Below, one piece after another: positions 27,901-32,880 of a stretch of DNA of 64,000 bases. Source of the stretch: Thermoleophilia bacterium (GTDB lineage Bacteria; Actinomycetota; Thermoleophilia; Gaiellales; SKUG01). Each line of letters starts with the position of its first letter. The first letter of the stretch is position 1. The DNA lies in the NCBI GenBank assembly GCA_025964555.1, contig JAOPYQ010000008.1, forward strand, positions 40,953 to 104,952, given 5' to 3'. Below the pieces are notes generated by a model, which made no database searches, was not told the origin of the DNA, and saw nothing but the letters and a program-made list of their open reading frames with translations. Both the position numbers and the translations under genes were made by a program.

Positions 27901-30267
27901 GACGACGTTGCCGGCGACGTCCGTCACGTCGACGTGCAGGCGGTAGTTGCCATTGAGCGCGGTCGTCACCCACGTGTAGTTGCCCCAGGCGGGCGCGACC
28001 GAGTTGTCGGTGTAGAGCGCGACGGTCGGGCCCGGGTTGGCCAGGTCCTCGAGGCGCACGGCGACGCTCGCGACGCCGCTCCAGTTGTCGGTTGCGGTGC
28101 CGCCGAGCGTGATGTTGCCGCTGCCGGCCGCGGGCACGGTGTTGAGCGTGACGGCGGGATCGGTGTCGTCGACCTGCACCGAGTTGGTGTTGGTGAGGTA
28201 CGAGATGTTCGCGACATTGTCGGTCGCTTCGACGCGGTAGCGGTAACACTTCCCGTCGGCGATGCCGGTCGTGTCGGTCACGGCGGTGATCGGCGGCGGC
28301 GGGTTGCCGAACACGGGGGCGCCGACGTTGGTGTACACGCCGGTGAAGGCGGGGCAGGCGCCGGAGGCCGAGGTGACTTCCTCGCGCTGGAGCTGGTAGG
28401 AGGCGACGCCGGATCCGGTGCCGTCGCCCATCGCTGCAGTCATGTTGAACGCGACCGACGGCGTGCTGCGCCACGTGGTGAGGTTCGGTGGCGTGAATGC
28501 GCCGCCGGTGGGCCCGGTGACGTCGCGGGTGATGGAGTGCGTGATCGGTGCCGCGGTGTTGCCTGCGTAGTCCCACACGTCCATGCGCTCGTTGCCGAGG
28601 TTCGCGGACGTGGCGTCCCACTGGTACGTCCCGGTCCACGGTCCGGGGTCGTACACGTCGACGTTGGCGGAGGGCTGGATCCAGTTGTTGGCGGCCTGGC
28701 CGCGAAAGCGGACCTGGAACGGTCCGGAGAGGGCGTCGGTGGGGTTCGCCGTCACGTCGAACGTGCCGGACTGGTTGCCGTTGTAGAAGACGGCGGTCGG
28801 CGAGGCGACGTACTGGTACTGGGGGTTGGTGCCCTCGGCGATGTTGGTGACGGTGACGGTCGGAGGCGTGTTGTCCCATCCCTTGAAGCCCGAGGCGTAG
28901 AGGTCGAGGGTGTTGCCGACGGCATCGGTGATGCGGTAGCGGAATTCGGAGCAGACACCCGCTCCCGGCACCATGGCGAAGGTGTCGACGACGGTCGTCG
29001 CGGTCGCTCCGGGGGTGCCGATGTCGGTCCAGGATCCCGCGCTCGTGTCGCAGCCGCCGTTGAGCGCCACGCCGTCGCGGCGCTGGAGCATGCGGGTCAT
29101 GCTCGCGTAGTTGGAGGCGGATGCCCCGGCGTCGGTGAGGTTGGTGTCGGCGCGCGGGAAAACGAGCGTGTTGTTGCCGTTCCCGCCCCAGCCGGGCGTC
29201 TGGATGTCGAGGCTGCCCGTGCCGCCGGCGACCGGAGGCTGGTCGTCGGCGACGAACTCGATCGGCGTGTTCGTGCTCGTGTCCTGCGGCGCGTCGTTGT
29301 TGTTGGCCGTGGCATTCGGCACGCCGCCGAGGGCCGCCGCGGTCCAGCTGAAGGTGCGGGTGTAGGCGCCGCCGCCGACCGTGAAGGCGCTGGCAGGCAC
29401 GAGCGGGTACTGGGCCGCGCCGCCGCCGGTCATGCCGGTGGCGTAGTTCTCGCGCACCGTCGAGGTCGCTCCCGAGGCGGTGGTGTCGCACCCGGTCGGC
29501 GTCTGGTACGCGGCGGACTGGCTCGGCAGTCGCCAGCGCAGCTGGACCGTCGCGCTGTTGGTGTTGTTCTCGTAGTACTCGACGACGACGTCCTTCTTGC
29601 CCGCCGTCAGGTTGATGCCACCGGCACACTGGGTCGTGGTCTGCACGCCCGTGGTGTCGGTCCAGTAGCTGAGCACCTCGGTGCCGTTGACCTTGACCTT
29701 CACGCCATCGTTGGAGGACGCCTGGAAGTAGTAGACGCCGTTCTCGGGCAGGTTGATCTTGCCGCTCCACCGCGCACTGAAGGTGTTCGGTCCGATGGCT
29801 GCGTGTGGCGAGCCGGAGCCCCACGAGAAGTTGATGTCCGGATCGATCCGCGACACGCTGGCGCCGGTGAAGTTGTTGCCCGGGTAGTTGTTCGTCTGGG
29901 CGTTGTCCCAGTAGGTGGCGACCAGGCCGGGGGCGTCGGATGCGCTCGTGTCGCTGCTGCCGGCGGGTGACCATCCGGTCGGCGGCGTCGGCCAGTTGAG
30001 GAAGGCGACGCCGGTCTCGGGATCCTTCGCGACGATGGTGGCGCTGGCGCTGCCGGAGAAGAGCGGGTTGAACCAGAGTCGATCGCTGTCAGCGGTGCCG
30101 TCGTAGTGGGCATAGGGCGACGACTCGGTCCACGAGCCGAAGGTGACGACCGGCGCGGTCGCGTCCGCGGCTGCGGCAGGGCCGGCCGAAGCAAGCACGA
30201 CGACGAGCGCCGCCAGCATGGCAGCGATGATCGTCAGTGGTCGAGTGGCGTGCGCATGGCGCAACAT
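12901..30267 (-). CDS. Giant surface protein: PA14, Ig-like modules and about 34 Calx-beta-like repeats
   Basis: A 5,788-residue predicted cell-surface protein. Visible order: signal peptide (residues 1-34, cut near AAAA|DAT); a PA14-like domain (about 113-247, LVATYWDNAQTNNYPGNN ... FQASSNDGVKVKVNGTEVL) embedded in a beta domain; about a dozen Ig/FN3-like modules (recurring CYRYRIVATDNVGN and GTNPEYQ blocks) to about 1,714; then about 34 tandem repeats of 100-115 residues to about 5,593. A Thr/Arg-rich linker (SSTRKPRASVPPATIKQPET) follows, then one membrane helix (WLLAALIVGGGTVVAGTGAWLM, about 5,706-5,728), and a cytoplasmic tail with RRRKKKDDDDEDEDG. There is no LPXTG. The membrane helix with positive residues after it suggests C-terminal anchoring. 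Adhesion or matrix function is an inference; the PA14 domain suggests glycan binding. It lies between the LPXTG gene and comEA. Confidence 0.9.
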   Translation of the reverse strand: MLRHAHATRPLTIIAAMLAALVVVLASAGPAAAADATAPVVTFGSWTESSPYAHYDGTADSDRLWFNPLFSGSASATIVAKDPETGVAFLNWPTPPTGWSPAGSSDTSASDAPGLVATYWDNAQTNNYPGNNFTGASVSRIDPDINFSWGSGSPHAAIGPNTFSARWSGKINLPENGVYYFQASSNDGVKVKVNGTEVLSYWTDTTGVQTTTQCAGGINLTAGKKDVVVEYYENNTNSATVQLRWRLPSQSAAYQTPTGCDTTASGATSTVRENYATGMTGGGAAQYPLVPASAFTVGGGAYTRTFSWTAAALGGVPNATANNNDAPQDTSTNTPIEFVADDQPPVAGGTGSLDIQTPGWGGNGNNTLVFPRADTNLTDAGASASNYASMTRMLQRRDGVALNGGCDTSAGSWTDIGTPGATATTVVDTFAMVPGAGVCSEFRYRITDAVGNTLDLYASGFKGWDNTPPTVTVTNIAEGTNPQYQYVASPTAVFYNGNQSGTFDVTANPTDALSGPFQVRFRGQAANNWIQPSANVDVYDPGPWTGTYQWDATSANLGNERMDVWDYAGNTAAPITHSITRDVTGPTGGAFTPPNLTTWRSTPSVAFNMTAAMGDGTGSGVASYQLQREEVTSASGACPAFTGVYTNVGAPVFGNPPPPITAVTDTTGIADGKCYRYRVEATDNVANISYLTNTNSVQVDDTDPAVTLNTVPAAGSGNITLGGTATDNWSGVASVAVRLEDLANPGPTVALYTDNSVAPAWGNYTWVTTALNGNYRLHVDVTDVAGNVVLNAITHDILIDNTVPTMVHTGFTEGTNPEYQFIDPVAANHRAWVRTTGIGAAIPSISANFLPDDPESGIDFITTPGAPAGGTPWTPTTNSTVQDPGPYTQLYSWSAGVTNFGTRNATATSNSNRTSANAAFTITADNAVPVSGAITPQTTPGPSWHTSSSIVLNITSYTDAGAGIDVQRIERDEIPRNAYGSCSGATWPLTWSTVIGTPAAVLPATVTDTTLVHGMCYRYRIVATDNVGNTTSTSATPQAVIADLYDPTATFNAAPSSPYMGTEALAGTSTDGITDGSNSGVASVTLRWLNLDDLTSGTIGTDTSAEPAWAINWNTTLGTTPDGNYRVFVDVTDLATRTVTAIVTRDVIIDNSPPLITLDSFVKGTLVDCQYWSGLPSATFWFSTAGVGCGASDFTIRANATDAPGGLAYVRFPDTATTGANIVPDAGAPADDTTGPSPYEMHYTYTTAAGSPGAEFVRARGNSNAFTDLPINLNRDTVGPTGHTITGPGGTASPAWWSNAVAPSVVFDASTATDTGGSGVRTGAHVLERRSAPGPACTAWTAYVPVGSPGLLAPHGDGTTADNTCYQYHLAAFDNVNNRTFATSANEVHVDRTLPGGTINPVPTYVRGTSVALSGTSSDNWSGVASISVRLGSGPATACTPAVAASWSCAWDTTAAPNGATTLVLVVTDRAGNVLSSQTQPTYVDNELPSVGITLAKGTNPGAQHIVPSVTPRIYINTKAGSSGDFVATATPSDGFSGVANVAYPALGTNWTRSPAGGIVPNPGPYTLTYAWTGGGTTADPGPGRTVQVADNAANFSTAAFDVVADITDPTGVTLDYADGPTSTPTVTFTTGVDTGGSGIATWRIERQETGVTGPNTCDTTWSAWTTESTDPVASPWTDGTAALNRCYRYRIVTTDNVGNETTVADTTNDTVSIEPAGIIVVENGAGPSTDVTEGGVTDTYTVRLRTRPTANVVLTLGANAQVTTSAPTLTFTTANWNAPQTVTVAAVNDDVDEVPDPHAGTITHVAASSDAAYSALSGANVVANVTDDDVSAFVVSPSQTSVAVLEAGATSDTYAVRLQTKPSANVVVTLGNSDGQVSYAPAALTFTASNWSIDQTVTITAVNDAYDEVPDAHTGVVTHAVTSTDPLYAPLTIGATTAAVTDDDTAGVNVTPTSGLTVEEGNPATVQYGVKLTSRPVGAVTVTIVDDADVDVSTTTLTFDGTDWNIAKNVTVSAFQDPIVEGPHTGTVSHTVGAPNPADAAYNSVAAAPVVVNVLDDDVPGIEVTPTSGLTATEGGTGSSYQLRLASEPTSNVTISFATGPQLQPITTLVFTPSNWNTYQTASIVAVQDDIDEVPDPHTGSIVHTVTSPDTTYAGWSLANQSVAITDDDVAAITVDELGGVDVDEANLPATDTFTVVLESEPVGTVTITPDPDAQITTSGPVTFSNTNWSTPKVITITAVNDAVDEAAIHPGSIALDVTGDPRYDALAPSPVVADVADDDAASLVVSAGTLALDEDLPASDTLTVHLGSQPSAPVTVAITTDAQATASAPTLTFTTANWNVDQTVTITAVDDPTVEDDPHPTTVGIDATAGDPGYLALSATTRTGSVADNDVPGVTINEAGGVDVTEGTGTDQYTVVLDRQPQADVVVTIATDPQVTALPSTLTFTTANWNVAQPVAVTAVDDAIDEGVGTHPGGITHSVASSDPRWATVTSAAPVAVDVTDNDAAGVTVAAASPYALDEDNPAPGTTVTYTVRLNSEPTANVDVALTVPVDLAASPGSLTFTAANWNTAQTVTVGAIDDLVTEAPVHTRTITHAITTGDTYYGAATAAPVAFDVTDNDIPGIIVSETALNATEGGADDTFSVVLETQPAANVVVDLTPTQVAVDVDPLTFTSANWNLPQTVTVDAIDDQVDEHPDTHAGRVELDVTGDPVYAGWVLADIPVAITDNDDAGVTVAPGTAAITVAEAGTTSATYTVVLDTIPTAPVTVTPTVGDGQTTFAPASRVFTSANWNTPQAFTVTAVDDPDDEPATHSGFVLHTASSLDTHYDAGLVIGQQQVDIADNDTSSVTVTPTSGLTLDEAAVGTTASFSVALTSRPLDDVDVTFDTSDGQTTVAPDPITFTPANWNVARTVTVTVVNDALDEAATHSGVIVIDAESGLDAAYDAFDPADVTVTISDDDSTGVIVTESGSSTDVDEGSTSDTYQVRLQSAPTANVTIDITGGPDASTTPVQLTFTPANWNTPQTVTVNGTPDFVVEGPHDQTITHVITAGDATYVPALAIADVVAHVTDDDAAGATISPTLVAVAEGTPGLTDTYDVVLDAEPAADVTITLTPDAEVLVSTPALVFTPLNWNSAQTVTVSANDDLVVEATTHPGVIQHAMSSSDPDFNVAVADVTADITDNDVPGVTVAPTSLTVTEGAAGATFDVVLESKPTANVDVNFTDGSGELAAMAPVTFTPATWNAPRTITVNAVNDFVDEPSPESVAITVDTASTDSYYGAGTLAIDDVDVDIVDDDTSGVLVAPNAGLAGSEGGTPLSYAVSLTSQPLGAVTVTLGGDADGTPTPGTLTFTPGNWATVQNVSVAIVQDAIAEGAHTTTITHDVSSALDPTYDTAVTVASQSIAITDDDTANVVFSPALPGPLAISESGTTATYTVQLTSEPTGAVTIDVASLAGQATPTPATLTFTSVNWMTPQTVTVAAIDDHVAEGPHADSLTHTAGGADPTYAALSLADMDLGIADNDTPGVFIDATLPDTSVAEGGLGDTVRVRLATKPTANVTVTLSSTQLVLGGSPTLTFTPTDWNTPQTITVDAIQDDVFEGPHTGTVDALTGSVGDPFYAGVAATQHSVAIADDDTAGVIVTPAAPDTLAESTPLAGRTYAVRLESEPTQPVDVTITPDAQVASATTTLTFTPGDWDTDQPVTVTPVDDAIAEASPHTGSVVHDTLSVDPAYGTGALTIDPADFSITDNDTPGVTITPTAPHAVTEGGATSSYTIVLDSQPTADVTIAPVSTQLEWTVANVVFTTTDWNVPQAVTLRAIDDSVDEASPHTGTVVHSVTTTDTGYQPVLPTGVSAAITDNDTSDLVATPVPAGTLSVDEAGALPAAQYRLTLTSQPASDVTVNLATPAPAQVTFLPTSVTLSSATWNTGVLVDVLAVQDAVDEASPSAATISHVMASGDANFDGETGPSQSIDVVDDDTAGVTITPSGASTDVAEDGSATDDYDVVLTSRPIANVTITMATPGNQVLATPATLTFTPSDWNTAQNVAVTAVQDAVFEGAHTGTITHVASSTGDPNYDPTATAIDPVVANVLDDDVPGVIVTPAGGTFEIAEGGAPDQLVVTLATNPTSPVTIDLATADGESAASPTQVVLDSTNWNTGVTVAVTAVDDGFIEGTHTASVSFTIDASASDDPYDPVAIPDATAQVSDNDAASAILDLMGGLTLDEAAVGTTDTFSIKLGASPAVGQSVDIALNELAPGGQLTFAPATISFDDTDWSTPKVVTLTVIDDDVDEADPHTGTIEFSVMSGGDPDFGSVTIPDTDASIADDDTAALVVTPATIAVAEAGTTSQTVDVKLASQPIGDVTVTVAGDAQVAATGTLTFTPLDWNTTKQVTVTALQDQDDEADPHPGHVTFDIASNGAPADPTYDALASVDRIVDIADDDASVVQLAVTGGTQVNEATPATTVDYDVVLATRPSGNVTVTLVPDAQVELVGAATLTFTPTDWATAQPVQVRAKQDAVVEGSPHPGLLAIDVGGADARYDALTPAPETIDVLDDDVAGVTVTQGIVPAPLEEDGSVPNATYDVVLTSQPIADVDVTLTPDADVAIVGGDTVLTFDATTWNAPQTVTVEAVDDLITELDPHAALVTHASGSTGDPNYATAANLAITDAQFAVGDDDQPGFTLTPVPAALTVLEAGATSQTYAVAINSIPASDVTVDFAKTSPDVAVSPASHTFDAANAATPATITVTAVDDSLVDPGEQALVTSTVNASSDAAYLVAPPIADVTVDITDDDTAGIVVDDLGGIAVAEAGATTDTFAVRLTAEPTQDVLVDFGVDTAQLEDLTGATLTFTSVNWMTPQTVTVQAKDDLLTEADPHTTTFSTVTTSADAAFSGLTPADTTVSIDDDDVPLVVVTDPADMTMAEDDVTGSARTVNVRLATIPSSPVTITASNDGQVSFLTPPVLVLNATNYATGVDLQVQPVADGIDEADPHPGVVSFTIAPTSDPGYAPLTVAPRTFSITDAAADVATVSCQDGPDWDDTSGRAQMAEDPASATSDIGCYVTIGSTPPPGKDVTIAVAATPTSQLTVDQATVTFTSADGAGSNRLVTFTATDDAIAEGAHSAKVTFDVTSTDATYDATTIGDVDIDITDNDAVGTVVTPAGPVAVTEGGATRTISLALASQPIAPVTIAIDGGAQVDTTPATITFQPTSWNVPQDISVAAKDDPVDEPDPHPGAVTFKVTAGDAGYLAYTPAPVDVSITDNDTPGVVVVPTDSGNAVAEAGTTDTLNVRLGTRPTDDVIVTLDPGTQLTATPATLTFTPANWNSQQLLTIGARQDTVVEGEHTGTLKMVLASDDATYGPGTAATPASQAVTITDDDLAGVKVVETEGKTIVAEAGTTDTYTIALLGEPTADVTIATNGGAQVTAAPATVTFTAANWSTPQTVTVSAVQDSIDEPDPHAGEVAHAATTTAAGWTGASLAGVAVSIADDDAANIIASQSSNSTRVTEGKAAGDTIRFTLSSQPTAEVSIVAKGDAQVSVSDKPVVFTPAKWKDGIELKVTAVDDEEVEGDHEGTLTFAVTSDDPSYKKASTPAIKVAVTDNDVDKALPNTTGEGDEDDGSSTRKPRASVPPATIKQPETTKDAGDERRTTDGATRTDAGSTRTPDGIEGVTTGGTSNPEGVRTGRRLGGEVVAATEELASSKRRSPVAKLADWFRDNWLLAALIVGGGTVVAGTGAWLMRGDPIKAAQRAAGSKGAAEAARRAANSRHHPHPRMRRRKKKDDDDEDEDGASPGAKRKR
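13485..25125 (-). repeat. Array of about 34 tandem Calx-beta-like protein repeats
   Basis: Counting the conserved core LTFTPxNWNTPQTVTVxAVDD gives about 34 units of roughly 340 bases within the giant gene. Each unit starts near DDDxxGVxVxP, has an EGGxxxxYxVxLxSxPTAxVT block, the core, and ends DExxPHTGTIxHxVxSxDxxY. The acidic DDD and DE(x)PH positions are candidate calcium ligands by analogy with Calx-beta folds. Units are diverged at the DNA level apart from short nearly identical patches, so this is not a simple satellite. Confidence 0.85.
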
Positions 30268-30365
30268 CGCTCGGGTCGATCCTCCGTCCCGCCGGCGCTC
30301 CCTCGTGCGTACCGGCCCGTGCGGGAGTCATCGGAGTCGAGAGCAGGCGTTCTTGAGGAACGCTG

Positions 30366-30394
30366 GTGCGTGCTGGACACGTTGCAGCACGCAC
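30366..30394 (-). promoter_or_regulatory. Inverted repeat in the leader of the giant surface-protein gene
   Basis: A perfect ten-base inverted repeat (GTGCGTGCTG, nine-base loop, CAGCACGCAC) lies in the 182-base gap between the LPXTG gene (ends 30450) and the giant gene (starts 30267). It could be a terminator for the first gene, an operator, or an RNA hairpin in the leader of the second. No T-run follows in the minus direction. Confidence 0.55.
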
Positions 30395-30449
30395 GTGGGC
30401 CGTATGGCACGCGCATCCGGTAGTTCGATTGACGAACGCTATCGGGATG

Positions 30450-30893
30450 TCAGGCCATTTCGGTGCGTGCACCGGCCCAGGCGAGCGACACGACGCCCCC
30501 GGCGAGCAGCACCGAACCGACCAGGAACAGCAGCATGAGCTGACCCGAACCGACACCGGTAAAGGGAAGTTGTCCGCTCCCGGAAGCGACCGCATATGCA
30601 GGCGCGGATGCAGGGCCGGGCTCGTTGGCGGCGGCGTTCGCGGACGCGGCGTCGCGATCGGGTTCGGCGGCGGCTCCGTCGGCGATGCCCTCGGCCTGCG
30701 GCACGGCGTCCTGCACGACGACGTCATCGCCTGCGGGCGCGACAGGATCGGCGACGTCGACCTCGGGTTCCATCGCCTCGATCGGATCGACCATCATCTC
30801 CGGCTCCCCCGCGCCCTGCGCCATCGCGGTCGCGGGCAGCGCGAGCAGCAGTGCGACGAGTGCGAACAGGATGGACGTGCGTGCGGGGCGCAT
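30450..30893 (-). CDS. Small LPXTG-anchored surface protein
   Basis: A 147-residue precursor with a Sec signal peptide (SILFALVALLLALPATAMAQ), a low-complexity acidic Ala/Pro/Glu/Asp stalk (MMVDPIEAMEPEVDVADPVA ...), and a textbook sortase signal at the end: LPFTG (109-113), a hydrophobic helix (LMLLFLVGSVLLAGGVVSLAW) and a short tail with one Arg. A housekeeping-type sortase would join it to the cell wall; no sortase gene is in this window. The start was chosen at ATG 30893 because GGAAGG lies eight bases upstream and the signal peptide begins there. It is immediately upstream of the giant gene in the same orientation, so the two may be co-regulated. The stalk has no recognisable binding domain. 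Confidence 0.85.
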   Translation of the reverse strand: MRPARTSILFALVALLLALPATAMAQGAGEPEMMVDPIEAMEPEVDVADPVAPAGDDVVVQDAVPQAEGIADGAAAEPDRDAASANAAANEPGPASAPAYAVASGSGQLPFTGVGSGQLMLLFLVGSVLLAGGVVSLAWAGARTEMA

Positions 30894-31086
30894 GTGCGAT
30901 GCCTTCCGATGGCAGGGTGACGGGCGGCCATCCGTCGGCCGCTCTCCTCCAGCGTACGACGCGATCCCGCATTCGTGAAGGGGTGCTCCACCGTATTCCC
31001 TGTGCGCTGGCCGTGAGGCATGCCGCGCAGCGACGGGCGCACTAGGATGTCGCGAATTCCGCACGCGCGCGAGGGAGGACCGCCAG

Positions 31087-32880
31087 ATGCCGTACACGCC
31101 CACCTGGAACGAGACGAGGCTCGCGGCGGTCGCGCGTGGCGACGAGCCCGCCGACCTGGCGATCGTCGGTGGGCGCGTGCTGTCCGTGCACACGCGAGAG
31201 TGGCTCGATGCCGACCTGCTCGTGGCCGAGGGCCGCGTCGCTGCCGTCGTCGAACGCGCGGCGGGCACGCCGTCCTCCGGCACGCCGGTCGATGCTTCCG
31301 AGGTCGTGGATGCGACCGGGCGCTACGTGGTCCCCGGATACATCGATGCGCACGTGCACATCGAGTCCTCGAAACTCACCGTCGGTGGATTCGCCGAGGC
31401 GATCGTGCCCCGCGGGACCACCACCGTCGTCGCCGAACCGCACGAGGTCGGCAACGTGCTCGGCGTGGAAGGCACGCGCTGGTTCATGGACAGCGCGGAG
31501 GGCTCGCCGCTCGACTGCTGGTTCATGGTGCCCAGCTGCGTCCCCGCGAGCCAGTTCGAGTCGGCCGGCGCGCACATCGACGTCGCGGGCATGGAGCAGC
31601 TCCTCGAGCATCCGCGCGCGCTCGGCATCGGCGAACTCATGAACTTCCCTGCCATCGTGGGCGCCGACCCCGGCGAGATGGACAAGCGTCGCGCGATCGG
31701 TGCGTCGCACGCGGACGGACACGCACCGGGCGTTCGAGGTCGACACCTCGATGCCTACGCCGCCGCGCGCATCAACTCCGACCACGAGAGCACGGAGCTG
31801 GCGGAGGCGCTCGACAAGCGTCGACGCGGCATCTGGGTGCTCATGCGCGAGGCCTCCAATGCGCGCAACCTCGCCGACCTGCTCCCGCTCGTTCGCGAGC
31901 ACGGCCCGTCCTTCACGGCGCTGTGCACTGACGATCGTGAGCCCGACCACCTGGTCGGCGAGGGCCACTTCGACCACCTCCTCCGCGTCTGCATCGCAGG
32001 CGGTGTCGATCCGATCGACGCGCTGCTGCTCGCCACGCTGCACCCCGCGCTCGCGCACGGCCTGCGCGACCACGGCGCGCTCGTCCCCGGCGCGCGTGCG
32101 GACGTGCTCGTGCTGCCCGACCTCGAGACCTTCCTGCCCGACCTCGTCTGGAGCGCGGGTCGCCTCGTCGCGAAGGACGGAAAGCTGCTCGTCGAGGCAC
32201 GCACGCCGTCGCCAGCGTCCGTCATGGACACGGTGCACGTCGCACCGCTCGACGATGCATCGTTCCGCGTCGACGCGACTGACATCACGACCGACACCGT
32301 CAGCGTTCGTGTGGTCGGCGCGCGCGACGGACAGCTCCTGACCGACCATCGCGTCGACGAGCTCCCGGTGGACGGCAGCGGCGCCGTGCTGTGCGACGTG
32401 GACCAGGACATCGCGAAGCTCGCGGTCGTGGAACGCCACCGCGCGAGCGGTCGCATCGGCACCGGCTTCGTGCACGGCTTCGGACTGCGTTCCGGGGCGT
32501 TCGCGTCGACGGTCGCCCACGATGCGCACAACTGCGTGGTCGTCGGCGCCGACGATGCGTCCATGCGCGCGAGCGTGGAGCGACTCGCGGAGATCGGCGG
32601 GGGCATCGTCGTGGCGCGCGAGGGTCAGATCGTCGGGGAGCTGCCGCTGCCGGTGGCGGGCATCATGACGGACGCGCCGCCGCACGAGGTCGCCGCGACG
32701 ATGGACCGCCTCCACTCGCTCCTGCGCGAGCAGGGCGTCACCGTCGATGCGCCGTTCATGGTGCTCTCGTTCCTCGCGCTGAGCGTCATTCCGTCGCTCA
32801 AGCTCACGGACCGCGGCTACGTGGACGTCGACCGCTTCGAGCTCGTCGAGGTCGTCACGAGTGACGCCGTCACTGCGTGA
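31087..32880 (+). CDS. ade: Adenine deaminase
   Basis: Hydrolyses adenine to hypoxanthine and ammonia in purine salvage or catabolism. The 597-residue amidohydrolase shows the AdeC-type metal-binding motif IDAHVHIESS, then VAEPHEVGNVLG, GELMNFPAIV, ADGHAPGVRGRHLDAY, RINSDHEST and ALCTDDREPDHLVGEGHFD. A C-terminal domain follows, with GTGFVHGFGLRSGAFASTVAHDAHN, typical of the family. Length matches AdeC (~580-600). A GGGAGGA Shine-Dalgarno site lies eight bases before the ATG, and a TAGGAT -10-like box is at 31043-31048. Its stop codon abuts, with no intervening base, the stop of the convergent 8-oxoguanine-deaminase-like gene, so the two purine-deaminase genes meet tail to tail. Confidence 0.94.
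   Translation: MPYTPTWNETRLAAVARGDEPADLAIVGGRVLSVHTREWLDADLLVAEGRVAAVVERAAGTPSSGTPVDASEVVDATGRYVVPGYIDAHVHIESSKLTVGGFAEAIVPRGTTTVVAEPHEVGNVLGVEGTRWFMDSAEGSPLDCWFMVPSCVPASQFESAGAHIDVAGMEQLLEHPRALGIGELMNFPAIVGADPGEMDKRRAIGASHADGHAPGVRGRHLDAYAAARINSDHESTELAEALDKRRRGIWVLMREASNARNLADLLPLVREHGPSFTALCTDDREPDHLVGEGHFDHLLRVCIAGGVDPIDALLLATLHPALAHGLRDHGALVPGARADVLVLPDLETFLPDLVWSAGRLVAKDGKLLVEARTPSPASVMDTVHVAPLDDASFRVDATDITTDTVSVRVVGARDGQLLTDHRVDELPVDGSGAVLCDVDQDIAKLAVVERHRASGRIGTGFVHGFGLRSGAFASTVAHDAHNCVVVGADDASMRASVERLAEIGGGIVVAREGQIVGELPLPVAGIMTDAPPHEVAATMDRLHSLLREQGVTVDAPFMVLSFLALSVIPSLKLTDRGYVDVDRFELVEVVTSDAVTA

Noticed and set aside
31042..32715. A 557-codon frame antisense to adenine deaminase
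   Set aside because: Shadow composition without motifs; the plus strand encodes a full adenine deaminase.
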